The position numbers were made by a program, and so were the translations under genes. The notes beneath the pieces were generated by a model. That model did no database searches. It was not told the DNA's origin and worked only from the letters and a program-made list of their open reading frames with translations. From contig NC_092872.1 of assembly GCF_028372415.1 (NCBI RefSeq), positions 266,377,008 through 266,441,007 of the forward strand: a stretch of 64,000 bases of DNA, written 5' to 3'. Origin of the DNA: Notamacropus eugenii. Taxonomy: Eukaryota; Chordata; Mammalia; Diprotodontia; Macropodidae. Positions within the stretch are counted from its first letter, which is position 1, and every line of letters starts with the position of its first letter. Shown here in pieces: positions 32,170 through 43,917 of the stretch.

Positions 32170-33480
32170 AGAGCAAATAGTATGCTTCAATCTACATTCA
32201 GACTCTTATAGCTGTAGATGTGGATAGTATTTTCCATCATAAGTCTTTCAGAATTGTCCTGGATCATTTTATTGCTAAGAAGAGCTAACTCAATCATAAT
32301 TGATCATCGCACAATGTGGCTATTACTGTGTATGATGTTCTCCTGGTTCTGCTCACTTCACTCAGCATCATTTCATGTAAGTCTTATCAGGTTTTTCTGA
32401 AGTCCATCTGCTCATCATTTCTTATAGCACAATAGTATTTCATTACATTCATATACCACAACTTGTTCAGCCATTTCCCAATTGATGGGTATCTCCTCAA
32501 TTTCCAATTCTTTGCTGTTATAAATATTTTTGTACAGGGAGGAGAAGTGAGGCTGGTGACCTGCACAGCCCCCCCTCACTCAAAACAAAGTCAAGTGCAA
32601 GTCATGTCATCATTTCTCTGATGGCATGGTCTTCTTTGGCAATGTAGGACAAACACAATCCTGTGAGTAGATGCGGCTGGCTGAATGGGGTCCCAGCAAG
32701 CTGTGTAACTCAACTCCTCTCCTATCTGTGTCCCCCTCCCCTTCCTTTTCCTCTCCAAAGGAAGTTAAATTTGGATGGCCAAAAGATGCCCAGTTGACTT
32801 GGGTTTTACTGGCTCCCCTCCCCTCCCATCTCCCAAAACCTTAAACCTACTATACTCTGAAACTGGGACTACAATGGGCCCCTGCCTAAGGGCTCCTCTG
32901 GACCCTCCTAGCTTTAGAGTGATTATCAGTAATAACTGTTACTGTTTCTCACCCAGCTGGATGTCTTTTTCTTGACCTCATTAAAGGGGCAATGCTTTGG
33001 CTACTTCTTAAACGGCCTGTTCAATGAATGGGTGTTGCCTTACCCTAAGTGAGTACCTGAAAAGACCTTGGCCTAAAGGGGCCAAGGTTTCCCCGTGCAT
33101 CCTGGGTCTCCAGTTATCCTGATGAATATCTGCTCACTGGATTCAGATGGCTCTGGAGGAGAAGTGAGGCTGGTGATCTGTATGGCCTTCCCTCACTCAA
33201 AACAAAGTCAAGAGCAAGTCATGTCATCATTTTTCTAATGGCATGGTCTTCTTCAGCAATGAAGCATGAACACGATTTTTGTACATGTAGTTCCTTTCCC
33301 CATTTTTATGATCTCTTTGGGATACAGAGCTAGAAGTGGTATTGCTGGGTCAAAGGGTTATACATAGTTGTCTAGCTCTTTGGGCATAGTTCCAAATTGC
33401 TCTCCAGAAAGGTTAGATCAGTTCACAATTTCACCAACAATGAATTAGTGTTCCAATTTTCCCATATCTTCTTTTTTTCC
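32170..33480 (-). repeat. L1 copy C: ORF2 end and 3' UTR, split by a retroposon
   Basis: 32170-32540 and 33278-33480 together give the complement of the L1 ORF2 end and 3' UTR ('cccaattgatgggtatctcc', 'ggtattgctgggtcaaaggg'). A 740-bp retroposon block sits between them. Confidence 0.8.
32541..33277 (+). repeat. Tandem marsupial retroposon block inserted in L1
   Basis: Two copies of the same tail of about 115 bp (32541-32656 and 33155-33273, 'ggaggagaagtgaggctggt' to 'tggtcttctttggcaat'-type end) flank a head of about 450 bp that starts near 'cctgtgagtagatgcggctg'. The block is flanked by TTTTTGTAC on both sides (ending near 32540 and again near 33285), a likely target-site duplication. It interrupts L1 copy C. 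Confidence 0.72.
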
Positions 33481-33481
33481 T

Positions 33482-36375
33482 TAGTGCAGTCTTTTTATTT
33501 TATTTTATTTGTTTTCAGTGTTCTACAATCACTTCCATACATCTTAGATTTTTTCCCCCTTCCTTCCCTCCTTCTTCCCTACCTTCCCACTCCCTTCCTG
33601 AGACGGTATACAATTTTATGTAGGTTCCACACATACATTCCTATTAAATACATTTTCACCTTAGTCATTTTGCATAGAAGAATTAAGATGAATGGGAGAA
33701 ATCATAAAACAAAACAAAACATAATACAAAAGAAAATGATCTGCTTCATTCTGTGATCAAATTCCATAGTTCTTTCTGTGAATGTGGAAGTCATTTAGCC
33801 TTAAGAGACCACGGGGAATTTTTAAGTCCTTGCATTGCAATGAAGTACTAAGTCTACTAGAAAAATTCCTCACACACTCTGGTTGTTGCTGTGTACAAAG
33901 TTCCCCTGGTTCTGCTTCTTTCACTCAACATCAGTTCATATAAGTCTCTCCAGGCCTCTCTGAAGTCTTCCTGTTCATCATTTCTTATAACAAAATAGTA
34001 TTCCATTACATTCATATATCACAATTTATTCAACCATTCCCCAATTGATGGGCATCCCTTTGATTTCCAGTTTTTGGCCACCACAAAGAGAGCTGCTATA
34101 AATATTTTTGTATATGTGGAACCTTTTCCCTTTTCTATGATCTCTTTGGGATACAGTCCTAGAAGCAATATTGCTGGGTCAAAGGGTATGCACATTTTTG
34201 TAGCCCTTTGGGTAGAGTTCCAAATTGCTCTCCAGAATGGTTGGATCAGCTCACAGCTCCACCAACAATGAGTTAGTGTTCCAACTCTCCCATATCTTCT
34301 TCAACATTTCTCATTTTTTTGTTTTGTCATGTTAGCCAATCTGATAGGTGTGATGTGGTACCTCAGAATTGTTTTGATTTACATTTCTCTAATCAATAGT
34401 GATTTAAAGCATTTTTCATATGACTATAGATAGTTTTAATTTCTTCATCTGAAAACTGCCTGTTTGTATCCTTTAACCATTTATCAATTAGGGAATGACT
34501 TGTATTCCTATAAATTTCATTCAGTTCTCTATATATTTTAGAAATGAGGCCTTTATTAGAGATACTGGCTATAAGAATTGTTTTCCAGCTTTCTGCTTCC
34601 CTTTTTATCTTGGTTGCATTGGTTTTGTTTGTGTAAAACTTTTTAAATTTAATATAATCAAAATCATCCATTTTGCATTTGATAATGTTTTCTATCTCTT
34701 GTTTGGTTATAAATTCTTCCCTTCTCCATAGATCTGACAGATTAACTATTCCTTGCTCTCCTAGTTTGCTTATAGTATCAGCCTTTATATCTAATTCATG
34801 TACCCATTTTGACTTTATCTTAGTATATGGTATAAGATGTTGGCCTAGTTTGTGCCATACTACTTTCCAGTTTTCCTAGCAGTTTTTGTTAAATAGTGAA
34901 TTTTTATCTAAGAAGCTGGAGTCTTTGGATTTACCAAACAGTAGATTACTATAGTCACTGACTATTATTTTTCACGTACTTAATCTATTCCACTGACCTA
35001 CCATTCTATTTCTTAGCCAGTGTGAAGTAGTTTTGATGATTGCTGCTTTATAAAACAATTTAAGATCTGGTGTGGCTAGGCCACCTTCCCTTGCATTTCT
35101 TTTCATTAATTCCCTATTCTGGAACTTTTGTTCTTCCAGATGAATTTTGTTATTATTTTTTTCTAGCTTTATAAAATAATTTTTTGATAGTTTGGTTGGT
35201 AAGGCACTGAATAAGTAAATTAATTTAGGTAGAATTGTCATTTTTATTCTATTACCCATGAGCAACTGATATTTTTCCAATTATTTAGATCTGACTTTAT
35301 TTGTGTGCCAGTTCTAACTATTAAGGAGTTGTTTTCCTCAATTAGCTTTTGTACTTTCTTTTTTACTTGGCTAATTCTACCTTTTAAGCAGTTGTTTTGT
35401 TTTTCCAAGCTGTTGACTCTTTTTTTTTTTTTTATAATTCTCTTGCATCACTCTCATTTCTTTACCCAGTTTTTCTTTTACCTCTTTTATATGATGTTTA
35501 AACTCCTTTTTGAGCTCTTCCATGAGTTCTTTTTGGGCTTGAGACCACTTTCTCTTTTCTTTGGCCAGCTCTCTTCTTTTCTTTGCGCACAGCTGTTTTA
35601 GCATTGTTTTCCTCTTCTGAGTTTGTTTCTTGATCTTCCCTGTCACCTAATAACTGTCTATGGTCAGATTATTTTTTGTTCTTGTTATTTTTTAGCTCAT
35701 CTTTTTTTGCCTTTTCACTTTTTGTTAAATTTGAGCTCTCCTCCCAGGGTGGAAGGGGCATTGTCTCAGACCTCTTGTGTCATGGGCTGCAGACCCTGGC
35801 TATTTGCCTGGTGCTGCACTGATGTTGTCCTTAGGCCCATGGGGGACCCTCATGTCTGGTGCTGAACTGAAGAATTGGGGGGTGACTGGTGCTGCTGGAG
35901 GCCATAGAGGTCTGGCAGCATCCTAGTGCTGGTGTCTGGCATGTGCTGAGGCCAGTGGAATGCCTTTCCCCAGGGACACACTGAAGTATTAGCCAGTCTC
36001 TACATCAGAGGTTGCCTGTTTGCCTGGGCTATGTAGAAGCATGTGGCGGTTCTCCCTGGATATGCTGAGGGAGTTCTACTATTGGTGTTTGCCTGCCCCA
36101 CTGCACTGGTGCTCAGGCTCTACTGCTGGTTTGCTGAGGTGGACTTTACTGCTGGTTTGCTGGGACACTTTTTGTCCTGGACTATACTCCCCTTTTACCC
36201 AAGTGAAACAGACCTTTCTTGCTCATTTTCCAAGTTTTTTGGGCTCAAAGATTGTTTTATCCCATCTTTTTATTGATAGGATTTGTTTGAGGCCATTATT
36301 TTATGGTTGTTTGGAGGTGAATATGGGTCATTTATGGTGCTTTACTGTTTACCCCACCATCTTGTTTCTTGGAAG
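33482..36375 (-). repeat. L1 copy B with internal deletion
   Basis: Minus strand from its 5' end at about 36370 ('aaacaagatggtggggtaaa'): 5' UTR to about 35690, an ORF1 coiled-coil-type frame at 35377-35646 (Lys/Glu-rich, with MEELKKEFKHHIKEVKEKL), then ORF2 C-terminal text at 34972-35280 (MEKYQLLMGNRIKMTILPKL, GGLATPDLKLFYKAA) and 34393-34671 (GLISKIYRELNEIY), then 3' UTR to about 33482. The ORF1 end and most of ORF2 are missing, leaving about 2.9 kb of a normal 6 kb or more. Confidence 0.85.
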
Positions 36376-37080
36376 TGGCATCCAAAATGTTTTTTTTCCT
36401 TCTATGCAATTCCTTTTCTAACCTTCCAATCTTGTTCTGCTTCTCCTGTGACCTTTGTGTAGGATTCAGTTTTTATACTCAGTCTTCCATAAGTTAAATG
36501 GTTCCATTTAATTGAGACTCTCATAACACCATCTGTACTTAACTGGCCATTGAAAAACACATTTTCCCCCTGTGCCTTTAAATTTAAAACTGACTCTTGG
36601 ACTCCCAGGCTCAATGAATCACTTTCTCCTGAAATTCATTACACATGGAAGTTAGAATTGGTGGCTCAGTCCTGCCCTCTTTCAGACACCCTGTAAAAGT
36701 AAAAGAGGGATGATTGTAAACTCCATCCCCAGCAGATGCTGTTGGCTCAGTTCTCCTGACCTTGTTGCCTGAAAAAATAAACTAAAAGTTGGCAATTCCA
36801 TATTTCCCAGTTTTTAAGTCTATGGACAACCACACCCTGTCTGGATACAAATATGCAACCTCATATTTGAGAGCTTGTTATTGGAAAGTACTTCCAGATA
36901 CATCCAAGCAATGCTTCCATTCCCCCTCTTCCCTAAACTCAAGTTCCATTCTTTAAAAATAAATATTTATGAAGAAAGCCCGGGCTTTGAGGCATGTTTT
37001 ACTTTAACTTTTAAGTCAACAATAGGTCAATAATGCAGACATTTCTTTGGTAAAAACAATTGCTAATATTTAAAGGCAGG
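36376..37080. other. Unique stretch, possible conserved element
   Basis: No repeat recognised from about 36640. It has AT-rich, complex sequence with blocks such as 'aaaataaatatttatgaaga' and 'ttgctaatatttaaaggcag'. It is a candidate non-coding element only. Confidence 0.35.
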
Positions 37081-37084
37081 GTTG

Positions 37085-37278
37085 AGGAATGCAAAGTGAA
37101 CTACCTGGGTTTGTAGTTGAAGGATCTAGATTCAAATTAGATGACCTGAGTGCTGTCACTTACTAGCCATGTGACCCTGGGTAAGTAATTTCACTTCTCT
37201 GATGTTCAGTGTCCTCATCTAAACTACGGACTAGATGATTCTCAGGGATCTTTTCCTATCCAGATCTCATGATCCTAA
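37085..37278 (+). repeat. MIR3-like SINE
   Basis: 'cacttactagccatgtgacc', 'ctgggtaagtaatttcac', 'gatgttcagtgtcctcatct' and a tail 'ccagatctcatgatcct'. Confidence 0.78.
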
Positions 37279-37739
37279 AGTGTTTAAGTCACCATCAATG
37301 ACAGGCCAGAGCAAACACATGGTAAATACCTTTCTTGAGGAACATGACAAATTTCTGTGGCACTGAAAGCAGAATTCAATATGGTTATCTCTTCTACATG
37401 TCAGAGTTATGAGTATGGCACCTCCTTGACCTGGAAAATTCATGTAAAATTTTTTGGGCCCTCCCTTTTGTAGTAGAGAATTTTTTCTTTTTCTTTCATT
37501 GAGTATTTATAGCACTTGGTTCTAAAATTTGGGTATATTTATGATATCAAAAGATAAAATACATTGATATCATACAATACAGTACACATATTTTATGCCT
37601 TTCTGGGTTTCTAAACTTTTTCTGTATTGTCTATTGGCCTTTGCATGTCATCTGTGGCTTCTACAAAACTCTCCCCAAATTTCTATTTAATTTCTTATGC
37701 TGACCCATGATATATGGAAACCATGATAGGGAAAATTGT

Positions 37740-38100
37740 GATGTGGAAGGGATAGCTATTCCGGAGGTCTGATGAAGGCAAAGTACATACAGTAGGACTA
37801 TTGCTTCCTTATTCCTGGAATCTGTATTCCCCTTAACGCAACTCAAAATCTCATTAGCTTTTCTGACTCCCACATTTCACTGCTGACTTATCTTGAGCTT
37901 GGGGTCCATGAAAACCTGGGGCCCAGGTCTTTTTCAAACATACTTGTATCTGCCCATGCCTCTCCCATCTGTACTTGTGAAATTGAATTTTTGAACCCAA
38001 CTTTAAGATTTTGTGTCTATCTCTGCTGAATTTCATCTTATCAGAGCCACTCCAATGCTCTAGCCTGTTGAGAACTTTTCTTGCCTCCTAGTACAATGAG
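37740..38100 (-). repeat. L3/CR1 LINE, 3' region
   Basis: Complement text in the known CR1 order: 'gaggtctgatgaaggcaaag', 'aaaatctcattagcttttct', 'gctgacttatcttgagcttg gggtcc', 'ggtctttttcaaacatactt', 'aatttcatcttatcagagcc'. Confidence 0.8.
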
Positions 38101-39000
38101 GCTTGGCTTTGCACAGGCCCAGATCACCTACCCTGGAGGCACCCATGTGGGCAACTCCAGGGATTTGCTTCTGGGAGAAGATAGTCTTCCTTTCCCTCCC
38201 CCAGGGGTGGGAGCAGCCTTTTCTCTTGGCTGCATTCTGAAAACAACCATACTGGGATAGTATCACTCTTTTTTTCTCCAGAAGTGTCCAGGGTGGTGAA
38301 GGTCCTGTTCACCCACAGTTCTGGCAACATCAACTGATCTGGGTGAAGGGAAGGATACTCTTTCCTTGCCCACTTTGGGGTTCACTTTGGCCCCAAGAAG
38401 CAAGCCTGGAATTTTGTTCTTTTTTGTTGTTCTCCTCAGCTTTAGGTGCAGGTGATGGAGCTCCTGGACCTGGACTCAGCCCTAGTGACCTTGGAGACAG
38501 GATTCCAGGCTGGCTGTAGGGGATCTCTAAGAAGCCAAGGTGCCTAGGACCTGGACTCAGGGAGAGATTTGGGCTTAGAACTTGATGGCTACATAGCTAC
38601 ATAGAAACTGAGCTAAGCTGTCAGCCTAATTCCCCTCTCTTTCCCACTGAGTTGTTATGTGTAGGGGATTATGATGTCCCGAGATGGTGGAGACACAATC
38701 ATTCTACTTTGCATCTTCTACTCTGCTTAGTTTCAACTCACTGGAACAGACTTCACTGCTAGGCTAAGCTCATCACTTCTAGTCTCATCCCCCTGCTACT
38801 AACACAAGCCTTGACTGACACTACCTCAGGCTCCTCTCCCCTCTGATTGGAGAACTGGAGGTGGAGTACCAAACTCCTCCCAATGTCTTCCTTTATAGAG
38901 GACAGAAACTAGACTCTCTCTTCTTTGTATCTGTAGCTCTGTCTGCCCTGTTTCAACTCCAAGGAACCAGATGCACCCTCCTTTCCTGCCTCCTTCTGCC
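38101..39000. other. Unrecognised insert within the L3 region
   Basis: GC-balanced sequence that I could not assign. It separates two L3/CR1 parts and may hold an unfamiliar repeat. No exon is evident. Confidence 0.4.
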
Positions 39001-39004
39001 TGTT

Positions 39005-39143
39005 GTCTCTCCTGCCCTTAGATTATAAGGCAGATCCTTGAAGGCAGAGACTATCTTGCTTTTCATCAATTGTATCCCCCACACTTAGTACAGTGCCTGG
39101 TATGTAGTAGGCATTTAATAAATGTTTATTGGATTGGATTGTT
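39005..39143 (+). repeat. L2 LINE 3' end
   Basis: 'gcagatccttgaaggcagag', 'cacttagtacagtgcctggt', 'gtaggcatttaataaatgtt' is a clear L2 3' end. Confidence 0.88.
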
Positions 39144-39159
39144 GAGGGGGAATGCTTGA

Positions 39160-39700
39160 TATATTTTTATTTATTTAAAGTTTAATAGTATTTTCTTTTC
39201 CCCCCACTTACATGTCAAGAACATTTTTAACATTCATTTTTATAAGATTTTAAATTCCAAATTTTTTCCCTTCCTTCCTTTCCCTCTTCTGAAAATGGTA
39301 GACAGCTTGATATAGTTTATACATGTACTATTATGTAGAACATATTTCCATATTAGTCACAGTTGTGAAAGAAGTAACAGATCAAAAGGGAAAAAACATG
39401 AGAAAGAATAAAGTAAGTGAAAAAAACACTATGTTTAGATCTGCATTTAGAGTTCATTAGTTCTTTATCTGAATGTGGATAGTATTTTTCTTCATGAGTC
39501 CTTTGTATTGTCTCAGGTCATTGTGTTACTGAGAAGAGCTAAATGATTCATAGTGGATCCTCGCACGATGTTGCCTGGTTCTGCCAATTTAATTTTGCAT
39601 CAATTCATATAAGTCTTTTCAAGATTTTCTGAAATATGCTTTTTCATCATTTCTTATTGCATAATAGTGTTTAATTATATTCATTTATCTTACTATATTT
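39160..39700 (-). repeat. L1 3' UTR fragment
   Basis: Complement of the marsupial L1 3' UTR: T-rich start, 'gaacatatttccatattagt', 'gaatgtggatagtatttttc', 'gttgcctggttctgcc' and 'atcaattcatataagtcttt', parallel to 32200-32400. Confidence 0.8.
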
Positions 39701-39939
39701 TTGAAGTAAATATTCCTTTGTAAAAGTGAATCATACTGTTAAGTGGTTAAATGGATCTGGGGTGCTAGAGATCCCTAAAGTTGGGGGCATGTGGAGGCTT
39801 GAAGCAATGACAGAGAGATTCTCAAACCCTCTTGGAGGTACTGGAGAACCCTGGGGAACTGGTGAGTTGTAACATAGCTGACCTTAAGGCAGGGGGATTA
39901 GGGAACAGTCACTGTTACACTAGCCTTGTGTATGATTTT

Positions 39940-41290
39940 GTCATTTTGACCTTTATCCAAGTATTTGATAAAAGTACTAAAATACTATAGGATCACAGAT
40001 CTTTGGGGAACTTTTCTGGAGAACTTCAGCTGTGTCAACATTGAACCACTAGCAACAACTCTCTTAATCTAGTATCTGACCAGTTCTGGATCTCTTTTCT
40101 GTGTTGTACTGGATAGAATGATGGATATGCAACCCGGAAGATCTGAATTCAAATTCCATCCCAGATACTTATTAGCCGTCTAAGAAGTTTAATTAGGGTC
40201 TAATGAGCAAGTCACTTAACCTCTGTCTGCCTCAGTTTCCTCATCTGTAAATGGGGATAATAATAATTTCTACCTCCCAGAGCTGTAAAGATCAAATGAG
40301 ACAATATTTCAAGGTATTAAAACCCTAAAATTCTATATAAATACTAGCAGTTCTCATAGATATTATCACAATAATGTTATCAACCATTAATCCATGCACT
40401 TTTACTGAGCATCTTCTGTGATCAATCATCTGTCCCAGAAGGTTTCCCAGAATCAAAGCCAAGCTCATTGACCTATAGTTTGCACACTCTATTTTCTTTA
40501 CTTTTTTGAAAATTGCGACATTTGTCCTTCTCCACCCCGGTAGAACTGCTCCATTTTCTTTCACACTTTATTGACGGTGGCTCAACTCCATGTCTGCCAT
40601 TTCTTTCAGGACCCAAGGATGTAGTTCATATGACCCAGGTGACTTGAAGTCACTAAGGACAGGTGAGTGCTCCTTTTTATCTTAGGTATCAACTCCCCTT
40701 CAGCCACTTTTTTTCTTTTATTTTTGTTGCAAAGGCCATTATCCTTGTTACAGAAAATAGAAGCAAAATAAGGATTGAATAGAACAGCCTTATAATAGGT
40801 CCCTCTACCCCAAGCAGAAGTCCTATCTCTTCGGTGATACTCCTTTCTCCTCCCAATACAGGCAAAACCCTCAAAATTCTTTTTTGTTGTCTTTTGTTCC
40901 CCCCCATTAGCACCAACACATTCTAGTTTTAGCACCCATGACACTATTCTTATCTGACCCTGCTACACTAACCTGTCCATCTTCTATTACCTGCCCTTGG
41001 TTCATCTTTTGTCCATTTCTTCTTAAAATCTAAATTGGTCAGCAACATCCTTCTGCTGTTTCTTTGGACAAATCCTATTTTTTCTCCTCATTGGAGTACT
41101 TTCTTTATACATCTTCAGAATTTCATTTTTGAGTCTCTTCCATTCCTTTTGGACTTACTTTTCCCTATAGCATTTTTAGTTCATGGGATCTTACCAATCT
41201 TTCTTCTGAATCTTTTGAAATCTTTTGCTATAGGGAGTTTTTGTTGCAAAAATATTTGTTATCATGGAGCTTGGCCTATAACTGTTCACT
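39940..41290 (-). repeat. L3/CR1 LINE, middle region, split by a SINE
   Basis: Complement text: 'cacagatctttggggaactt', 'tctgaccagttctggatctc', then after a SINE 'ttgacctatagtttgcacac', 'gcgacatttgtccttctcca', 'aaggatgtagttcatatgac' and 'agaagcaaaataaggattga'. Order matches CR1 antisense. No open frame remains. Confidence 0.8.
40108..40355 (+). repeat. CORE-SINE inserted in L3/CR1
   Basis: 'tggatagaatgatggatatg' head, 'gcctcagtttcctcatctgt', 'tcaaatgagacaatatttca', and an 'aatactagcagttctcat' end, with L3 on both sides. The middle contains a short duplicated 'gtctaa' section. Confidence 0.8.
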
Positions 41291-41409
41291 ACTAGAGCAT
41301 TATAGAAGAATGAACACTAGATTGGGTTAGATTGAATTGTGGCCCTAATGCTTTTTAGCTCAGAAAGTCACCCCAGTTTCTCTTCTACAAAACAGAAATT
41401 GTATTTACC

Positions 41410-41968
41410 TCCCTAAACTCACCCTTCTTAGGAATTTCCCTCTTTCTGTAAAGGGCTCCACTATCCTTCCATCTTCCAGGGGATATTATCCAGGTGACAT
41501 CCTCACTATCCTTGACTCCTCTTTCTACCTTAGCTTCATATTCAGTCAGTCACCACATCTTGCCAATTCCCTCTCCAGTGTCAAGTCTCCTCTCCACTGT
41601 CCTGAGAGGGATTGCCCTACCTGGTGAGATCCAACAGCTGCCATATACCCTTCCATTTCCCTACTCTAGATGATTTTCTCCCTTCTATACTAGGTCCTCA
41701 TGTTGATGTGGTCATGTCCCTCCTTGGCTAAATGTATACCACTGGTTTTGTTAACTTGCAGATTCAATAGGAAATGCTCTGTCACTAAAAGCCTGTGACA
41801 ATCTGGCTCCAGTCTACCTTCACAAACATATACTGCTCCTCTTGGCTCACTCTCTGGTCCAGCCAAACTAGCCTTGTTCTTCATGGATGATGATCCGTCT
41901 CCCAGACCCAGACAGAACTCCCTCATCACCCTTGCCTCTTAGACTTTCAGCATAGTAGGCGCTCAGCA
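41410..41968 (+). repeat. L2 LINE fragment
   Basis: Sense text of the L2 3' region: 'gctccactatccttccatct', 'actatccttgactcctcttt', 'tcagtcaccacatcttgcca', 'gtgacaatctggctccagtc', 'ggtccagccaaactagcctt'. Confidence 0.82.
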
Positions 41969-41999
41969 TTTTTCGTTGTTTCTATTGTCCGTTCATTCA

Positions 42000-42250
42000 T
42001 GTTGTTTATTGTTTTTGTCATTTCAGTTGTGTCTGACTCTCCATGACCCCACCTGGGGTTTTCCTGACAAAGACCCTGGAGTGATTCTCCATTTCCTTCT
42101 CTGGCTCATTTTGTAGATAAGGAACTGAGGCAAATAGGTGTAAGTGACTTGTCAAAGAAGTAAGAGTCTGAGGCCAGATTTAAACTCAGGAAGATGAATC
42201 TTCCTGACTCCAGGCCTGGCAATCTATCTAGTGTGCCACCTAACTACCCA
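42000..42250 (-). repeat. Mar-1 type CORE-SINE with Bov-B-like tail
   Basis: Complement full length: tail 'tttcagttgtgtctgactct ccatgacccc', then 'ggagtgattctccatttcct', 'gaactgaggcaaataggtg', 'gactccaggcctggcaatct', 'gtgtgccacctaactaccc'. Confidence 0.9.
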
Positions 42251-42354
42251 TTTAATATGCTTATTATTTATTAATTATTAATAAGTTCATTACCTATATC
42301 ACAGGGTTTCTATGCAGGAAGCATCTCATATGCATTAATAATAATAATAAAAAA

Positions 42355-42480
42355 CAAAACTGGAAACTGCCCTATTCATTACAGAATGGTTAAACAATGT
42401 GTATCCTTAAATATCTTGGCATAATATTGTGCTACAAGAAACAATGACTAGGAGGAATGCTGAGAAACACAGGAAGGTTT
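42355..42480 (+). repeat. L1 ORF2 end / 3' UTR fragment
   Basis: 'aatggttaaacaatgtgtat', 'ataatattgtgctacaagaa acaatgacta' and 'gctgagaaacacaggaagg' follow L1 sense text. Confidence 0.6.
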
Positions 42481-42682
42481 AGATGCTGACCCACATCTAT
42501 GGAAGGGAATAGAGGTTTATCCTTATACCAATGAAATCCCATATCCAGGCCCTCTCCCCTATAGACAAACATAAATACACGTGCAAGTATATAAAGGGAG
42601 ACAATGACTTTATTGACCAAGGCTGCCAACTTCTACTGCCTCTCTCCAGTGTTTCTAGGGCAATTCTAGTGTTCTGAGGTGT

Positions 42683-42902
42683 GGCCATGGGCAGAGTGCT
42701 GGCCCAGGAGTCAGGAAAACCTGAGTTCAGATTCTACCACAGCCGTGTAACCCTGGGTGGTTACTCTATCTCAGTTTCCTTAACTGTAAAATTGGGATAA
42801 TAATAGTCCCTGTTCCCCAAGGTAGGTGAGATTCAAATGAGATAATATTTGTAAAGTGGTTTATAACCCCCAAAGTGCTGTCTAAAAGCTAGCGGTTATC
42901 AC
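42683..42902 (+). repeat. CORE-SINE
   Basis: 'ggcccaggagtcaggaaaac', 'ctatctcagtttccttaact', 'gataataatagtccctgttc', 'gagataatatttgtaaagtg' and 'gctagcggttatcac' tail. Confidence 0.85.
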
Positions 42903-42904
42903 CA

Positions 42905-43265
42905 TGTGCCAGCACCATCTTAGGCTTTTGAAGTACAAAGGCGCAAATAAAACAGTTCCTGTCCTCAAAGAGATTACATTTTATTGGGGGAAGGCAATGT
43001 ATGTGCAGACAAGTATCTGAAAAGAGTATATTCAAAATAAATGCAAGGTAATGTTTTTAGGGGGAAGGTACTAGGAGTTAAATGGTCAGAACAGGCCTAA
43101 ATAGTGGGTGTTGGGTTGTCTTTAAGGGAAGCCAGGGATTCTGAGTCCCAGCATAGGAGAACATGCTATGATTGGGGTACAGCCACTGCAAAGGCAAGGA
43201 CATGGCAGGTATTAGGATCAGGAAGAAGGCCAGTTTCCACTGGGCCAAAAAATAGGGGAAGGGGC
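42905..43265 (-). repeat. L2 LINE 3' region
   Basis: Complement: 'aaaacagttcctgtcctcaa agagattacattttattggg', then weaker 'gggaagccagggattctgag', 'gcaaaggcaaggacatggca'. Confidence 0.7.
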
Positions 43266-43269
43266 TTAT

Positions 43270-43395
43270 CTGGGTCTTATCTGTGAATAAACTGAAGCTC
43301 GGAAAGATCATACCTAGCATCATGCAACTATTACACTTATCAGAGTATCAGAGGGAGGCTCCAAATCCAAGTCTCTTCCCTCCAAGACCAACAAC
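43270..43395 (-). repeat. MIR SINE fragment
   Basis: Complement: 'ataaactgaagctcggaaag', 'atcatgcaactattacac', 'aatccaagtctcttccctcc'. Confidence 0.6.
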
Positions 43396-43717
43396 ATTTT
43401 TTTCTACCACACCCCATGACCTCCCCAAACAAAGGGAGGCTAACTTCAGTGAGTCTATTCTTTACTTCTCCAAAAAACAATCTGTAATACTGCTTTATTG
43501 ATTTTTAAAGCTAATTATACCCATTTTCATCTATTAAAATGGGAGAGAGTATCACAGGATGTTCCTGCTACATAATAAAGCATCATGAAGAATGATAGTC
43601 TTTTCCCCACACCTTACACTTACTTCTCCCTTTCATACAGGGACCACTTTTCATCTGAAGCTTTTCCTAATGCTCCCAGTTGTTGGGGCTCATTCTCTCT
43701 TGAAATAATTATCACAA

Positions 43718-43905
43718 GATTCTAGATTTAGAGCTGCAAGAAAACTTTGAAGCCAAGTTTACCTCGGTCTTTTTTACAGATGAGGAAACTGAGACAGAGA
43801 AAGGTTAAGCAACTTGCCAATGGTCTCACAGTAAATGTCCAAGATGGGATTTAAACAAAGTTATGATTAACTCCAAGTCCAATACCTTGGCCATTACAGA
43901 AGCTT
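43718..43905 (-). repeat. MIR3-like SINE
   Basis: Complement: 'tagatttagagctgcaagaa', 'tttttacagatgaggaaact', 'ggttaagcaacttgccaatg', 'ccaataccttggccattac'. Confidence 0.82.
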
Positions 43906-43917
43906 TTGTATGTTCTT

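Noticed and set aside
32656-33115. LTR-like segment starting TGTGAG between two tails
   Set aside because: No matching second LTR, primer site or retroviral coding text. It fits better as the head of a non-LTR retroposon family because part of it recurs at 47025-47330 with the same tail.
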